From contig KN817637.1 in NCBI GenBank assembly GCA_000827495.1, positions 94,387 through 111,900 on the forward strand: a DNA stretch of 17,514 nt. Direction: 5' to 3'. Position numbers and translations under genes: made by a program. Below, in pieces: positions 1-7,874 of this stretch (position 1 is its first letter; each line of letters starts with the position of its first letter). The notes under the pieces are model-generated. The model did not search any database, was not told where the DNA came from, and saw only the letters and a program-made list of their open reading frames with translations. The stretch is from Hypholoma sublateritium FD-334 SS-4 (lineage: Eukaryota; Basidiomycota; Agaricomycetes; Agaricales; Strophariaceae).

Positions 1-470
1 AGAAATTCAGTGGTCTGTGCACAAAACAATGAGATAAAGGCCTTTTATCAGCTAGATATCAACTAGATTAGATGACTTTGGAATCTCATGTGCTGCTGCC
101 CAAAAGATGGACTTGGGCCAAATTTGGCAAAGTCCTGCTTGGCCTTCCATTTTGGGCCTGGGTGTTATTCCCATGCTAGGCCTGGGCTGATGGCTATTAT
201 TTACATTTGTTTCAATTTGAGGCCAGAATATGACATGAGTGAGCCCGCACAATGTAAATAGAGGCAAGCAAGAGGTCATACATTGGCTTTTGATGTGCAT
301 CAATGTGCAAACAAATAAGCACAGCACTGCAAAAGGCACGTCGTAGCACTCAAAACGTAGCCATTTGGCAGGCAGGGCATGCATGAGTTGCCCAGTGGGC
401 AGTTTCCGCTGTGGATATATCTCTCTACTTAGGTAACTACCCAGCTTCATACATGCAGACAGTGGCTACT
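1..470. other. AT-richer segment, no recognised gene
   Basis: This segment is clearly lower in GC than the DNA that follows it. A minus-strand open frame of 132 codons (450 down to 52) runs through it, but its translation resembles no family I know and has no domain-like pattern, so I do not call it a gene. A short near-repeat built on the word GGCCTGGG occurs at about 145-190. The composition changes abruptly at about 470. Confidence 0.5.
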
Positions 471-1560
471 TGTGTGATCCCGATGCGCGCAGCCGCGCGT
501 GGCGTCGTCACACGGCGGCGCGACGTCTTCCCGGCCGAATGGAACGACGGCGTGGGATAATGCACGCGCCGCGAGGGATCGAGAGCCAGCGGCGCAGGTA
601 TCTACTCTACAAGGTGAGCCCTCGAATACTCGCCGTGCATACTGCCCCACTCACCGAGCCCCGCTCCGCAGCGTCCAGCCAGCACTTCACTCCCGTGCAA
701 TCGCGATCCCTCGCCCTCGGCGTCTCCTTACGCGCTTTGCTGCACGCGCAGTGCGCTCGTCCGTAGGCCCACATCCCTCCTGCGTGGCGCCTGTATGTTG
801 ATCGCGCGCGGCTGGCGCCCATGCACTCGACGTGGAGCGACGACAGACCCGCGCCGTCCGCGCAGGTCTTCGCGCTGCTGCATCCGGGGCGGCTGTCCAT
901 GTGCATCGGGTCCGCAGCGCATATCACAGCGCCTGACGCGCGCTGTGTGTGGACAGGCGAAAGCGGTGTGCTGCGTGCGATGACGCGGCGAGTGCGCGGG
1001 TGAATGCCGCGCGACGCAGGTAGCAATTTTGTGAGGTAAGCGCGTGAATTTCACCTTGAATTCTGCACACTCACCTGCAAACAGCGAGCGCTGCCGGCGG
1101 CGCGCTTGCTTCGAGCGTCGACAGTCCACTTCACGGGCGCGCGGTGCGGTGCGCCGTCTCCCTCGCCCTCGTGCTGGTGCACTGCGTGCAGCGCACACAA
1201 GGCCGAGTGCGCCGTGCCGCCGTCCGTGGTGCATCGCCCTGCTGACCGCGTGCCGACTTGACACGTCGGCGGCTGCAGGCATGCGCTGGCTCCGCGAATA
1301 GGTAAGTGCACACCCCTAATGTTGTGTTACACGTCACTCACCCAATATCCACGTCGCAGCATCCAGTGGCGCGTCGAAAACGATGCGCAAAGCGCGTTTT
1401 GGCCACGTGGCGCGCACGCCCTCTACTTCGGCGGACTTTGGGGCCGGTGTTTGAGATAGTGGGTGGGTGCGCGCCGGAGGCGAATGACAGGTTGCGTCCG
1501 TGCGAAGCGCCGTGCCGTTTGAGCTGGAGACACAGCGCAGGCGTGGCTGGAGCGCTCTTG
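470..1560. other. GC/CpG-rich region without recognised gene
   Basis: This is the left part of the GC-rich island. Long open frames exist on both strands in several frames at once, which is what high GC without stop codons produces by chance. None of the translations (rich in Arg, Ala, Pro, Ser, Cys and His) looks like a known domain. Many words are CpG-rich (GCGCGC, CGCGCG). No RNA gene was recognised. Confidence 0.5.
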
Positions 1561-1775
1561 GAGCGCGGGGGATGTCCGTGCACGTGCTGTGTTTACGCGC
1601 AGGGCACTGGCACGCACGACGCGCGGGGCGCTCCCTCGCAGGCTTGTGATCTTGAGAGCTTGGGTGAGAGCGTAGGATAGACAGCATCGACGTCGCGCGG
1701 AGCGTCCTTCCCGTGCGGCGCGAATTATACAGCCATGCTGCCGGCACACAGCACAGGCACGCTCGATGCGTGGTG
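1560..1775. repeat. Degenerate direct repeat, copy 1 (period about 340 bp)
   Basis: This stretch pairs with 1885-2110. Matching anchors in the same order are GTCCGTGC at 1574 and 1897, the segment ending GAGAGCGTAGGATAGA at 1666-1681 and 2009-2024 (both preceded by CTTGAGAGC), and GGCACGCT at about 1756 and 2098. The offsets are 323 to 343 bp, so the two copies have picked up indels. On the minus strand the shared segment reads SILRS..SSQ in copy 1 and SILRS..RSQ in copy 2, which hints that it was once coding. Confidence 0.6.
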
Positions 1776-2567
1776 ACGTCGGACAGACACCTTTGGCGGG
1801 GTTGGCTGGACACCGTGCGCGCGCTGTGTATGTGCGTAATGTGTGTGGCGCCCACTTGCGGATTGGAGCCATAGCGCGCCCAGGAGTGCGAGAGAGGTCC
1901 GTGCGCGTGCTCCTCGCTGCAGCGCGCGTGTTTTGAAGTTCCGGAGGCGGGCGGCGCAGCGCACACGCAGCAGCGTTCCCGCGAACGTGTGCTCTTGAGA
2001 GCGCAGGCGAGAGCGTAGGATAGATACTGAAAATCGACGCCGCACGGCGCGAGTCACATACCCCCACCCACTACAGGTGTCTCCAGCGCGCGGCCCAGGC
2101 ACGCTTGAGGAGTGCGAGCGGGGGACGGGCGGATGGCGCGAGCTGCGCGATAGTGTGATGGGGACGGAGGGCGTTATCGTCGGAATCTGCAGGGACGTCG
2201 CGAGGGCCAGCGGCGGCTGTTCAGCCGTGCAGTCCGCGGGGAGCGGGGGCTTGCGGTTCCAGAAAGCTGGGACGACGGCGGTCATGGTTCTGGCGGCGAG
2301 TACACGCAGGCCGCAGGCTGCGTGGACATGGGGCTGGTGGTGCGCAGTGCGCGGGGGATGGGCGCCATGAGGCCGTGGAGGCCTGCGTGGAAACTTAGAA
2401 ATCAGTAGGGTCAACGACGGGAAGGGGCGAGCGCACCTGGAGCGAGGGAGTGCCTGCTTTCCGGTATGGCGCTGCGCCCGTCCTTGTAGGAGCGTAGCAC
2501 ATGCGCGTACCGCGGATGCAGAAAGCATCGCGGGCGGCGGCGGAGCGCAGCTGGAAGCCCAGGGCAC
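1725..2567 (-). pseudogene. Unrecognised open frame in duplicated block, copy A
   Basis: A 280-codon minus-strand frame begins with ATG at 2567. I do not recognise the product. What lifts it above a chance GC-rich frame is protein-level similarity to the second block. Residues about 22-41 (ACATLLQG...HTGKQALP) match CAALLRRW...TTNPALP near 4030-3975. Residues about 88-100 (RVLAARTMTAVVP) match RVLATSTVTAASP near 3830-3790. The differences look like substitutions that keep the protein frame. The translation is Arg/Pro/Ala-rich with no membrane segment or known motif. It may be a decayed member of a repeated gene family. It could still be a chance open frame, so confidence is low. Confidence 0.3.
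1885..2110. repeat. Degenerate direct repeat, copy 2 (period about 340 bp)
   Basis: This is the partner of 1560-1775, with the same order of short anchors and considerable divergence between them. The best-conserved stretch is about 30 bp at 1994-2023, against 1651-1680 in the other copy, with only a few mismatches. It is probably an internal tandem duplication within the GC-rich island. Confidence 0.6.
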
Positions 2568-2815
2568 GGCGGAATGCCTTAGAGAGTGGGGCCGGCGGCT
2601 TGAAGCCCGTGCGCGACGAAGAGAGCGCGGAGCGCGACGTTGGAGCCTGCGGGGATCAGGTCAGCGGGGTGACGGAGGGCGGGGGCAGGCGAACCTAGAA
2701 CGAGCGAGGCGATGACTTGGGCGGCGTGGATGGATTCGGCGGGGGCGGTGTTCTTGGGATGGTCGACGTCGTCATCGTGGTTGAGGAAGAAGGCGCCATG
2801 CGAACAGCGTGGGCT
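2155..2815. repeat. Large diverged direct duplication, block A
   Basis: This block pairs with 3685-4265. Ordered anchors shared by the two are GCGAGTACACGCA at 2296 and 3820, GGTCAACGACG at 2409 and 3938, the GCGCACC...GAGGGAGTGC run just after it, GGTATGG followed by TGCGCCC, and CGTCGTCAT at 2767 and 4206 followed by GCGAACAG. Spacing is about 1,525 bp at the left and 1,439 bp at the right, so block B has lost about 90 bp relative to A. This is an old duplication; identity by eye is roughly two thirds in the better parts. Confidence 0.75.
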
Positions 2816-3400
2816 GCGATCAGTCGCTGGCTATTTTTAGTGCACAGCGTCTGTGCCCCGGATTCAGGCAGGACACAGCACCTTTACCTGACATCTCCGT
2901 ACGTTCTCTACGCGTTTCCGGTCCGCTGGTCTTCGCTCCCGTCCACGCCTCCCTCCCAGCCGCAGTCCTCCGCCGGCGTCGCGCATCCATTGCCGGACGC
3001 ACCGCCACTGCGTCAGGTCCGTTCATTGTCGTCTCTCTTTGGAGACAACGGGTGTTTGGACGCGCGGATCGAGCCGGTGTTGATGTCATGGGCTAGTGGG
3101 ATCCGTGCCGTGCTGCCACCAGCAGGGTTCTTGGGGTGACCGAGGTTCATCGCGAGCAGTGCGGGCAGCCATCAATCTACTTTCTATTATTAGCACAACG
3201 TTGAATTTGCTTACCACTCGTGTTGTATGAATAAAAATGATGTTACGGTTTCTGGGCCGCACAAAGCTGTGTCAAGTATCTGGTAAAATTCGAAATCACG
3301 ATGCTCTCAGGCGCATGCACACTGAAGCTTGGACGCCTCGAGCTCAGAGAGGGAACAAAATTAATATTACGATGTACAGAATTTGAGCTAGGGATAAAGT
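2816..3400. other. Spacer between duplicated blocks
   Basis: The first part (to about 3150) is GC-rich, with frames open on both strands and no recognised product. From about 3160 to 3400 the sequence turns AT-richer. It contains the 13-mer TATGAATAAAAAT at 3226-3238, which recurs at 4253-4265 at the right end of block B. AATAAA-like words here could be polyadenylation signals on the plus strand, but there is no gene I can attach them to. Confidence 0.4.
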
Positions 3401-4057
3401 AGCAGAGTGTGGAAAACACGCTTCTGCTCGGGCATGCTCAGGCTGCCCTCCGTCTTCCCAAAATATGGGGCCGCCTGCGCTGCCTCGACGAACAGTAACG
3501 TGCGTCGCACACCATTCGCCACTCGCGTACCGCGTGTCCGGCAGGTGCCCGCCCGTGTCGTGCTCGCGCATGTACCACCGTAGTGCCTTCCTCTCGTCCT
3601 CGTGGTCCTCCTTCGCCGGGGCAGGCGGCGATGGTGACAGACCCAAGGACATTCCTCTACCCACATTTGAATCCGTGCGTTCAGGCCCAGCGCAGCTTCA
3701 GCGGGTGTGCAGACGCGAACATGAGGGACGGCAGCGGTGGCGGTTCCGTCGTGCAGTGCGCGCAGAGCGGCGTGCCGGCCGATCCAGAGCGTGGGGACGC
3801 GGCGGTCACGGTGCTGGTTGCGAGTACACGCACGGCAGGACCAAAGGCTGCGTGGGGAGGGGAATTGCGGTGCGAAGCGCGCGGGATGGACGTAGGAGGG
3901 CGGAGGGGGCGGCGCGGACATCTGTGGGGGTTAGCAAGGTCAACGACGAGCAGGGGTTAGCGCACCAAGAGTGAGGGAGTGCGGGATTGGTGGTATGGTG
4001 ATGCGCCCATCGCCGCAGGAGCGCAGCGCATGCATCTTCCGTAGGTAAGGTGATCAC
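3344..4057 (-). pseudogene. Frameshifted relic in duplicated block, copy B
   Basis: On the minus strand, plausible coding is spread over several frames. From 4057 to about 3850 the frame resembles the N-terminal part of copy A (CAALLRRW...NPALPHS.CA...SLTLL). The next similar stretch (RVLATSTVTAASP, near 3830-3790) is in a different frame. Further down, about 3590-3470, a frame reads ALRWYMREHDTGGHLPDTRY followed by ASGEWCATHVTV, which has a natural protein composition, unlike the Arg-rich frames overlapping it. I recognise no family. The picture is a gene copy broken by indels rather than a working gene. Confidence 0.4.
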
Positions 4058-4265
4058 CGACGCAGCGATCGTCGCGGGCGGGGGTGGCGAAGGGCAGCAA
4101 GGGGCGAGGAGCCGAGGGCAGCAGATTGCCTTGAGAGAGCAGTGCCTTAATTAGTGGCAGGCGCGGGAGCAGGGTGAGCTAGGTGTGGTGTGCCGCCAGG
4201 CTCATCGTCGTCATGGTTGGCGAAGAAAGTGTCGTGCGAACAGTGCGCATTTTATGAATAAAAAT
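3685..4265. repeat. Large diverged direct duplication, block B
   Basis: This is the second copy of the block at 2155-2815 (anchors listed there). Its right end coincides with the step from GC-rich to AT-richer DNA at about 4250 and with the 13-mer TATGAATAAAAAT. I saw no target-site duplication or terminal inverted repeat, so I cannot call it a particular mobile element. Confidence 0.75.
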
Positions 4266-4269
4266 CACC

Positions 4270-5000
4270 CTACCTACCTGACTCCTCTGGGACACGGAAA
4301 TCGGAAGATCCTGCGGAATTGAAGGTATCTACAACGCGCTCTCAGATGTATATACGCGCTCTCTCTCGGCGCTTGAGGAGGCCCAGGAGCGTGGCCAGCC
4401 TCTCAATTACTGGCAAGTACAAAGTGCGCCGTCTGGCATCGTTATAGCTTGCGTCTCTCTCGTCCTGTGAGTGAGACACATTTAGCTTTTTTTCGTACGT
4501 ATCCCAAACTGAGATGGATTCTCTCAAGATTTTCTTTGATAAAATCGACATGTACTTAATTATGAAAACAGCCGTAATATTTATACAGGACATCCTCGCT
4601 TCCTGATGATACATAGAACCGCACTGTCCGTGCCCACCTCACTTGTTCGAGAATCGACGCACTATGCGCATATGTACCTCATAGCTCAAATACATGCTTG
4701 GTGAATATTCCTCCATCAAACGAAACATGGAAGTGGTCCTTTTGCCCCTAATATTCAGTACGGAGTGCATCCGCACGATCATCATGGGCGCTTATTTCGG
4801 ACGCGGTTGCCGAGACCGCCTGTAGAATTAGCTAAGCTACCGGCTTCCCTCGCGCAGCCGGGACTAAGTAGGCGGTCGAAGTTTTCCCACTTCGCCTCTC
4901 TTCACTTGCCGCCGAATCTCGCGTCGTCCACGGCTAAATACATGACCCGACGTTGTCTGCGTACAAGTTCGCCGAGTCATTCCTGTCCTGACTCGTGGCC
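4270..5000. other. No recognised gene
   Basis: Composition here is similar to the rest of the chromosome. A minus-strand open frame of 90 codons (4614 to 4342) encodes a basic peptide with no match I recognise. A plus-strand frame at 4765-5073 is equally unremarkable. This is probably intergenic or decayed repeat DNA. Confidence 0.4.
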
Positions 5001-5006
5001 TGTACA

Positions 5007-5375
5007 TCAATTTGTTCCGGAATCCAGTGTAGGGCCAGAATCATCTGGTATGTCAGAAACATACTTCTCCTGATCATCTATGGAGACTGTAGGGCTGACA
5101 GCTTGTAAATCAGGTACACTGTCTTCTGTTTGAGTGACGTAGGAGAGGACGGAACCATCGTCACTCAATGGCTGTAGTTCTGGTAAAGACGTATAGTCAT
5201 AGAGGCACAGGCAACCTCGACGGGATCATAGGTATCTGCTCCTCCGCTTCGCAGTTATGCAAATCGTTTATTGTGCCACATTTCATAGAGCTCCGACTCA
5301 TCCACGACGCTGCGGTACCATTCCACTAGATTGAGATTTGGATTTTCAAAGAATTCGCGTGGTCGCTGAGTGCTA
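5007..5375 (-). pseudogene. Possible decayed repeat-protein relic
   Basis: The minus strand carries two natural-looking coding stretches in different frames. The upstream one (about 5375-5255) reads PREFFENPNLNLVEWYRS and then ...DESELYEMWHNKRFA before a TAA. The downstream one (about 5218-5007) contains SLPELQPLSDDG and VPDLQAVSP, two versions of a [LV]P[ED]LQ[PA][LV]S motif in an acidic context, before a TGA. The pattern NPxxxLxxWY recalls repeated segments in large basidiomycete proteins of retroelement type. That link is from memory and weak. Stops and frame changes make this a relic. Confidence 0.35.
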
Positions 5376-5419
5376 AACTTGTGCTAAACTGCAGCTCGTG
5401 GTCGGTGATGACCCAATAT

Positions 5420-6023
5420 CTCTTTGAATGATCTTTTGGGAACACAGCAAATCATATGTCAAATGTCGAATCCAACTCAATGTTGGGGAAAGAGCTCGGG
5501 GCTGCCTCGTCAAGTGCACGAAGGATGACTTCCGCGATTGGGTATCACTGAGGATGGCGAATCACGCCAGTGGTGAGCCGCTTTCTCTCCTAAACTGTAA
5601 ACTGAATGTGTGCCGGCGGCTACGTAGTACCGCGCCCTCCTCGACCACGATAAAACCTTGAAGAAGCCTTTTCGTCGCAGCACATATCCAGCCACTCCTT
5701 CAACTTGGGCCCAACCGTGTGCATCTTTAAGCACCGCGATCCGCTGAACTGCCCGTCTGGGATGTTCTCCATGCAAGCCCATGGAGATTTTGACCCCACC
5801 AAAAGTGGCCATTTGAATCTGTGGGACCTCCGCCTATACATCCAATATCCCCCCGTGTCGCTCATAATCAAGGACATCCTTCAAACAATACTGCGGCGGC
5901 GGTCTTTTTCATTATGTATGCCACAACTTCATGACAGAAGCAGCCCTGAAGGCAAAAGACCCGGCCAAGTATGCACAAATGCAGGAGGAGAAAGGCGCGC
6001 GATGGAGTTTTGGACTCGACTAA
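5420..6023 (+). pseudogene. Relic of basidiomycete TET/JBP-like (2OGFeDO) repeat-associated protein
   Basis: The C-terminal part of a protein family very common in agaricomycete genomes can be read across several frames. Around 5642-5670 a frame reads HDKTLKKPF. From about 5690 another reads FNLGPTVCIFKHRDPLN, then AHGDFDPTKSGHLNLWDLRL and IQYPPV (to about 5860). From 5895 to the stop at 6021-6023 a third reads GGLFHYVCHNFMTEAA and ...EEKGARW. In intact members I recall FNLGPNTVCFKHRD, GHLVLWDLKL.I.FPPGS, a segment ending in HSN, and FTQYTAGGLFRWV. The HSN segment and the FTQYTA lead-in are deleted here. Such proteins have been linked to TET/JBP dioxygenases associated with KDZ DNA transposons. 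If so, HRD would be the metal-binding HxD. The placement in the family is fairly secure; the enzymatic assignment is an inference. Confidence 0.6.
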
Positions 6024-6376
6024 GGAGCTTCAGGTATACACGTGTTTTCTAGCAGACACACCGTGCCACATGTCGTAGCTTAGTCAATACCCTTTCCATT
6101 CTTGGTATTCAAACTCATCTGTTGTTTTCTGTAAAGCAGTGGTATTTTTGTGTGATTGTGAGGCCTCTGTCATGAACACAATCACAGCAGGGATTTTGTG
6201 GCGCATATTAAGGTGTAATAAATTGCGACACAAGCTAGTAATCATATAGAAATAGTATATGCACTGGCTTCAAAACAGCATCCATCCACCGACAAAAAGA
6301 GGAAAATGAGAATGATGGTATTGGGATGAATATGGTACAGTTAATGCAAGAGAATAAAGAGCGTAGAAACAGACAT
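6024..6376. other. Intergenic, 3' flank of the cyclin gene
   Basis: No gene was recognised here. The segment holds the probable 3' untranslated region of the minus-strand cyclin gene, which ends at 6377. No clear minus-strand AATAAA was found close to the stop, which is common in fungi. Confidence 0.4.
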
Positions 6377-7385
6377 CTACCAGCCTGAAGGAACTGCGAA
6401 TGCAAACACTTTTGGCCAGAGGGGATGCACCGTATTTGTCGGAGGAGTGTCAGCGGGTCCAAAAAACGCCGATGAATCGATGCCGCGAATCATTGGATTC
6501 GCTTCAATGCCGCCGGTAGGCGTTGTGGGCGAACCGAACGATGTCGGCGAAGCAGAGTAGGAGAAGCTTGGGGAAGGGGTATCGGGGGCGTTGGGATCGG
6601 CAGACCAAGATAGCCTGTAAGAAGTGGGCGTTGATTTGGCCGATGGCAATGTGTTGTGGGGCGTGCCAGAGGTGGGAATTGAACTCGTGCTGATGGACAT
6701 GGTGGCCTCGGAGCAAGCAACGCGTTTGGAGACAAATGTGATAGGGTAATTCGGATAGGTGGACCGTGTTTCCCCAAAATCCTCCTTGACCACATGTTCA
6801 AAGTTGGAGAGGATCGGGTCGTTGACAGTGAGCTCCCAGTCCAGATAGTTGCACATCTCGCACTCCATCTGGCTGAGTTGCTGCAGAGTGAACAGCCCTT
6901 GGGCAACGATACTCCAGGACTCCCTTGAGTAAGTGTTGTCATACATGACCTTTGAGGAGATCATGTACGCTGAAATAAAGAGCCGGTGACCTGATATGCG
7001 CCGCGCCAACGGAAAACGTGCCTTCAGCCGTTGTAGGAGAACCAATGCAGCAAAAGTGACAGCTGGGTGCTGCTGCGTTCGATACAGCGCATACGCAATA
7101 AAAAAAGGTAACCGTGCGCGTGCGTGCGTGGCCAATGGAGACGGAGGGTAGTCGGGACAGGCGAACAGGTGCGTAATGAAGCGCGACGCCATTTTCGCAA
7201 GGTCCTCCCGGTCGTGGTATGGGTCTGCGTTTGTCCTTGCTACGGCATTTGGTGGTGGTGCCTATGTAGAAATATGTAGAAATATGAGAAGAACAGCTTG
7301 GCCAACAAGCCATGAGAATACCAGTCACCGAGGGGACATGAAAAGAGCGTCGTGGGGCTCCCGAGCCCGTGCGTTGCGTGGTCAT
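6377..7385 (-). CDS. Pho85-type (PCL) cyclin
   Basis: This is a regulatory cyclin expected to bind a Pho85/CDK5-like kinase and direct it to substrates in cell-cycle entry, polarity or nutrient signalling. My model has two exons, 7385-7329 and 7261-6377, joined in phase 0 across a 67-nt intron (donor GTGACT, acceptor CATAG), giving 313 residues. The conserved part starts with APPPNAVARTN at residue 20 and continues DLAKMASRFITHLFACP. The cyclin fold covers about residues 70-165, with FIAYALYRT, FAALVLLQRLKARFP, HRLFISAYMISSKVM, YDNTYS..SW and MCNYLDWEL. These match the helix-3 and helix-5 pattern of fungal Pcl cyclins. The tail, about 205-300, is Ser/Thr/Pro-rich with many SP and TP pairs, suiting kinase control and turnover. 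The first exon (MTTQRTGSGAPRRSFHVPS) rests only on splice signals and phase; a shorter start at Met43 (7192) is the alternative. The gene is divergent from the Vps3844 gene. Confidence 0.88.
7262..7328 (-). other. Intron of the cyclin gene with a duplicated acceptor tract
   Basis: On the minus strand the intron begins GTGACT and ends ...CATAG. Its 3' part contains a perfect tandem pair of the 10-mer CATATTTCTA-type unit (plus strand TATGTAGAAA at 7263-7272 and 7273-7282). Removing it joins codon 19 to the conserved APPPNAV stretch in phase 0. The donor is not the usual GTGAGT/GTAAGT, so this boundary is a model. Confidence 0.6.
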
Positions 7386-7682
7386 TTGATTTGTGGGTGC
7401 GCAATGTCAGAGAATGTCGAACAATACCGTGGCCGAGAACCGTAAGGCTCACTCGACATTCAGTGACACGAACAATTTCGGGGCACAGGCTACAGCCGCA
7501 TCACATGCTTATTTTCCCGCGACCGTACCTAGTAATTTACTGCCTTTTGCCTCACTACTCAGATACTCTGTTAATCATTTAATTTCCGTAATATATAGCT
7601 TGGAACAAGTACCTATCATTGCAGATTTAGAGTCTAAAAAGGGTGAGCGCAAAGCAAGAGCAAAGGCGACGAAATAAGGGTG

Positions 7683-7692
7683 GTCACGTGAC
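7683..7692. promoter_or_regulatory. Perfect E-box palindrome GTCACGTGAC
   Basis: The ten bases are their own reverse complement and contain the CACGTG core bound by basic helix-loop-helix factors. In yeasts, TCACGTGA is the Cbf1 site and CACGTG the Pho4 site. In animals, GTCACGTGAC is the consensus of lysosomal (CLEAR) promoters. Its location between a Pho85-type cyclin and a vacuolar membrane protein gene is suggestive, but binding is an inference. Confidence 0.6.
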
Positions 7693-7789
7693 GTGCCACA
7701 ATGGCCGACATGTAGACGCCAACAACGTGTTTGCCTTGCTCACGCGTCCACGCGCGTCCCGCTGACACCCCGACAAATTTCAATACTGC

Positions 7790-7797
7790 ATATATAA
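7790..7797 (+). promoter_or_regulatory. TATA-like element
   Basis: ATATATAA lies about 85-95 bp upstream of the first homology-supported codons of the Vps3844 gene and about 100 bp downstream of the E-box palindrome. Spacing and orientation suit a plus-strand core promoter. If it is one, the transcript would begin after the place where an N-terminal coding exon would be expected. Confidence 0.4.
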
Positions 7798-7874
7798 GTT
7801 TTTATCTTTTTCACGGTGTCCCACTAATTTCCCTGCCTGCAATTGTAAGTGCTAGGACGTTAATAAGTTGTAGG

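Larger units (their letters stand above)
7386..7874. promoter_or_regulatory. Divergent promoter region (cyclin / Vps3844)
   Basis: About 490 bp separate the modelled start of the cyclin on the minus strand from the homology-supported part of the Vps3844 gene on the plus strand. The region includes a perfect E-box palindrome at 7683-7692 and a TATA-like element at 7790-7797. Any missing first exon of the Vps3844 gene would have to lie here, but I found no convincing one. Confidence 0.55.

Noticed and set aside
52..450. 132-codon minus-strand frame at the left edge
   Set aside because: There is no domain-like pattern or recognised family. The translation carries the mark of simple GGCCTGGG-type near-repeats.
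607..1311. Multiple open frames on both strands (139, 184, 86 and 85 codons)
   Set aside because: These are shadows of one CpG-rich stretch. No frame is favoured by composition, motif or conservation.
1334..2067. Long overlapping minus-strand frames of 210 and 214 codons
   Set aside because: Two frames are open over the same DNA in GC-rich sequence with few stops. Both are Arg/Ala/Ser/Pro/His-rich without protein-like features, so at most one could be real and neither is supported.
7393..7677. Plus-strand 94-codon frame in the divergent promoter
   Set aside because: I considered it as a missing first exon of the Vps3844 gene. It has no signal-peptide character, no resemblance to the family N-terminus and no good donor leading to the 7875 exon.
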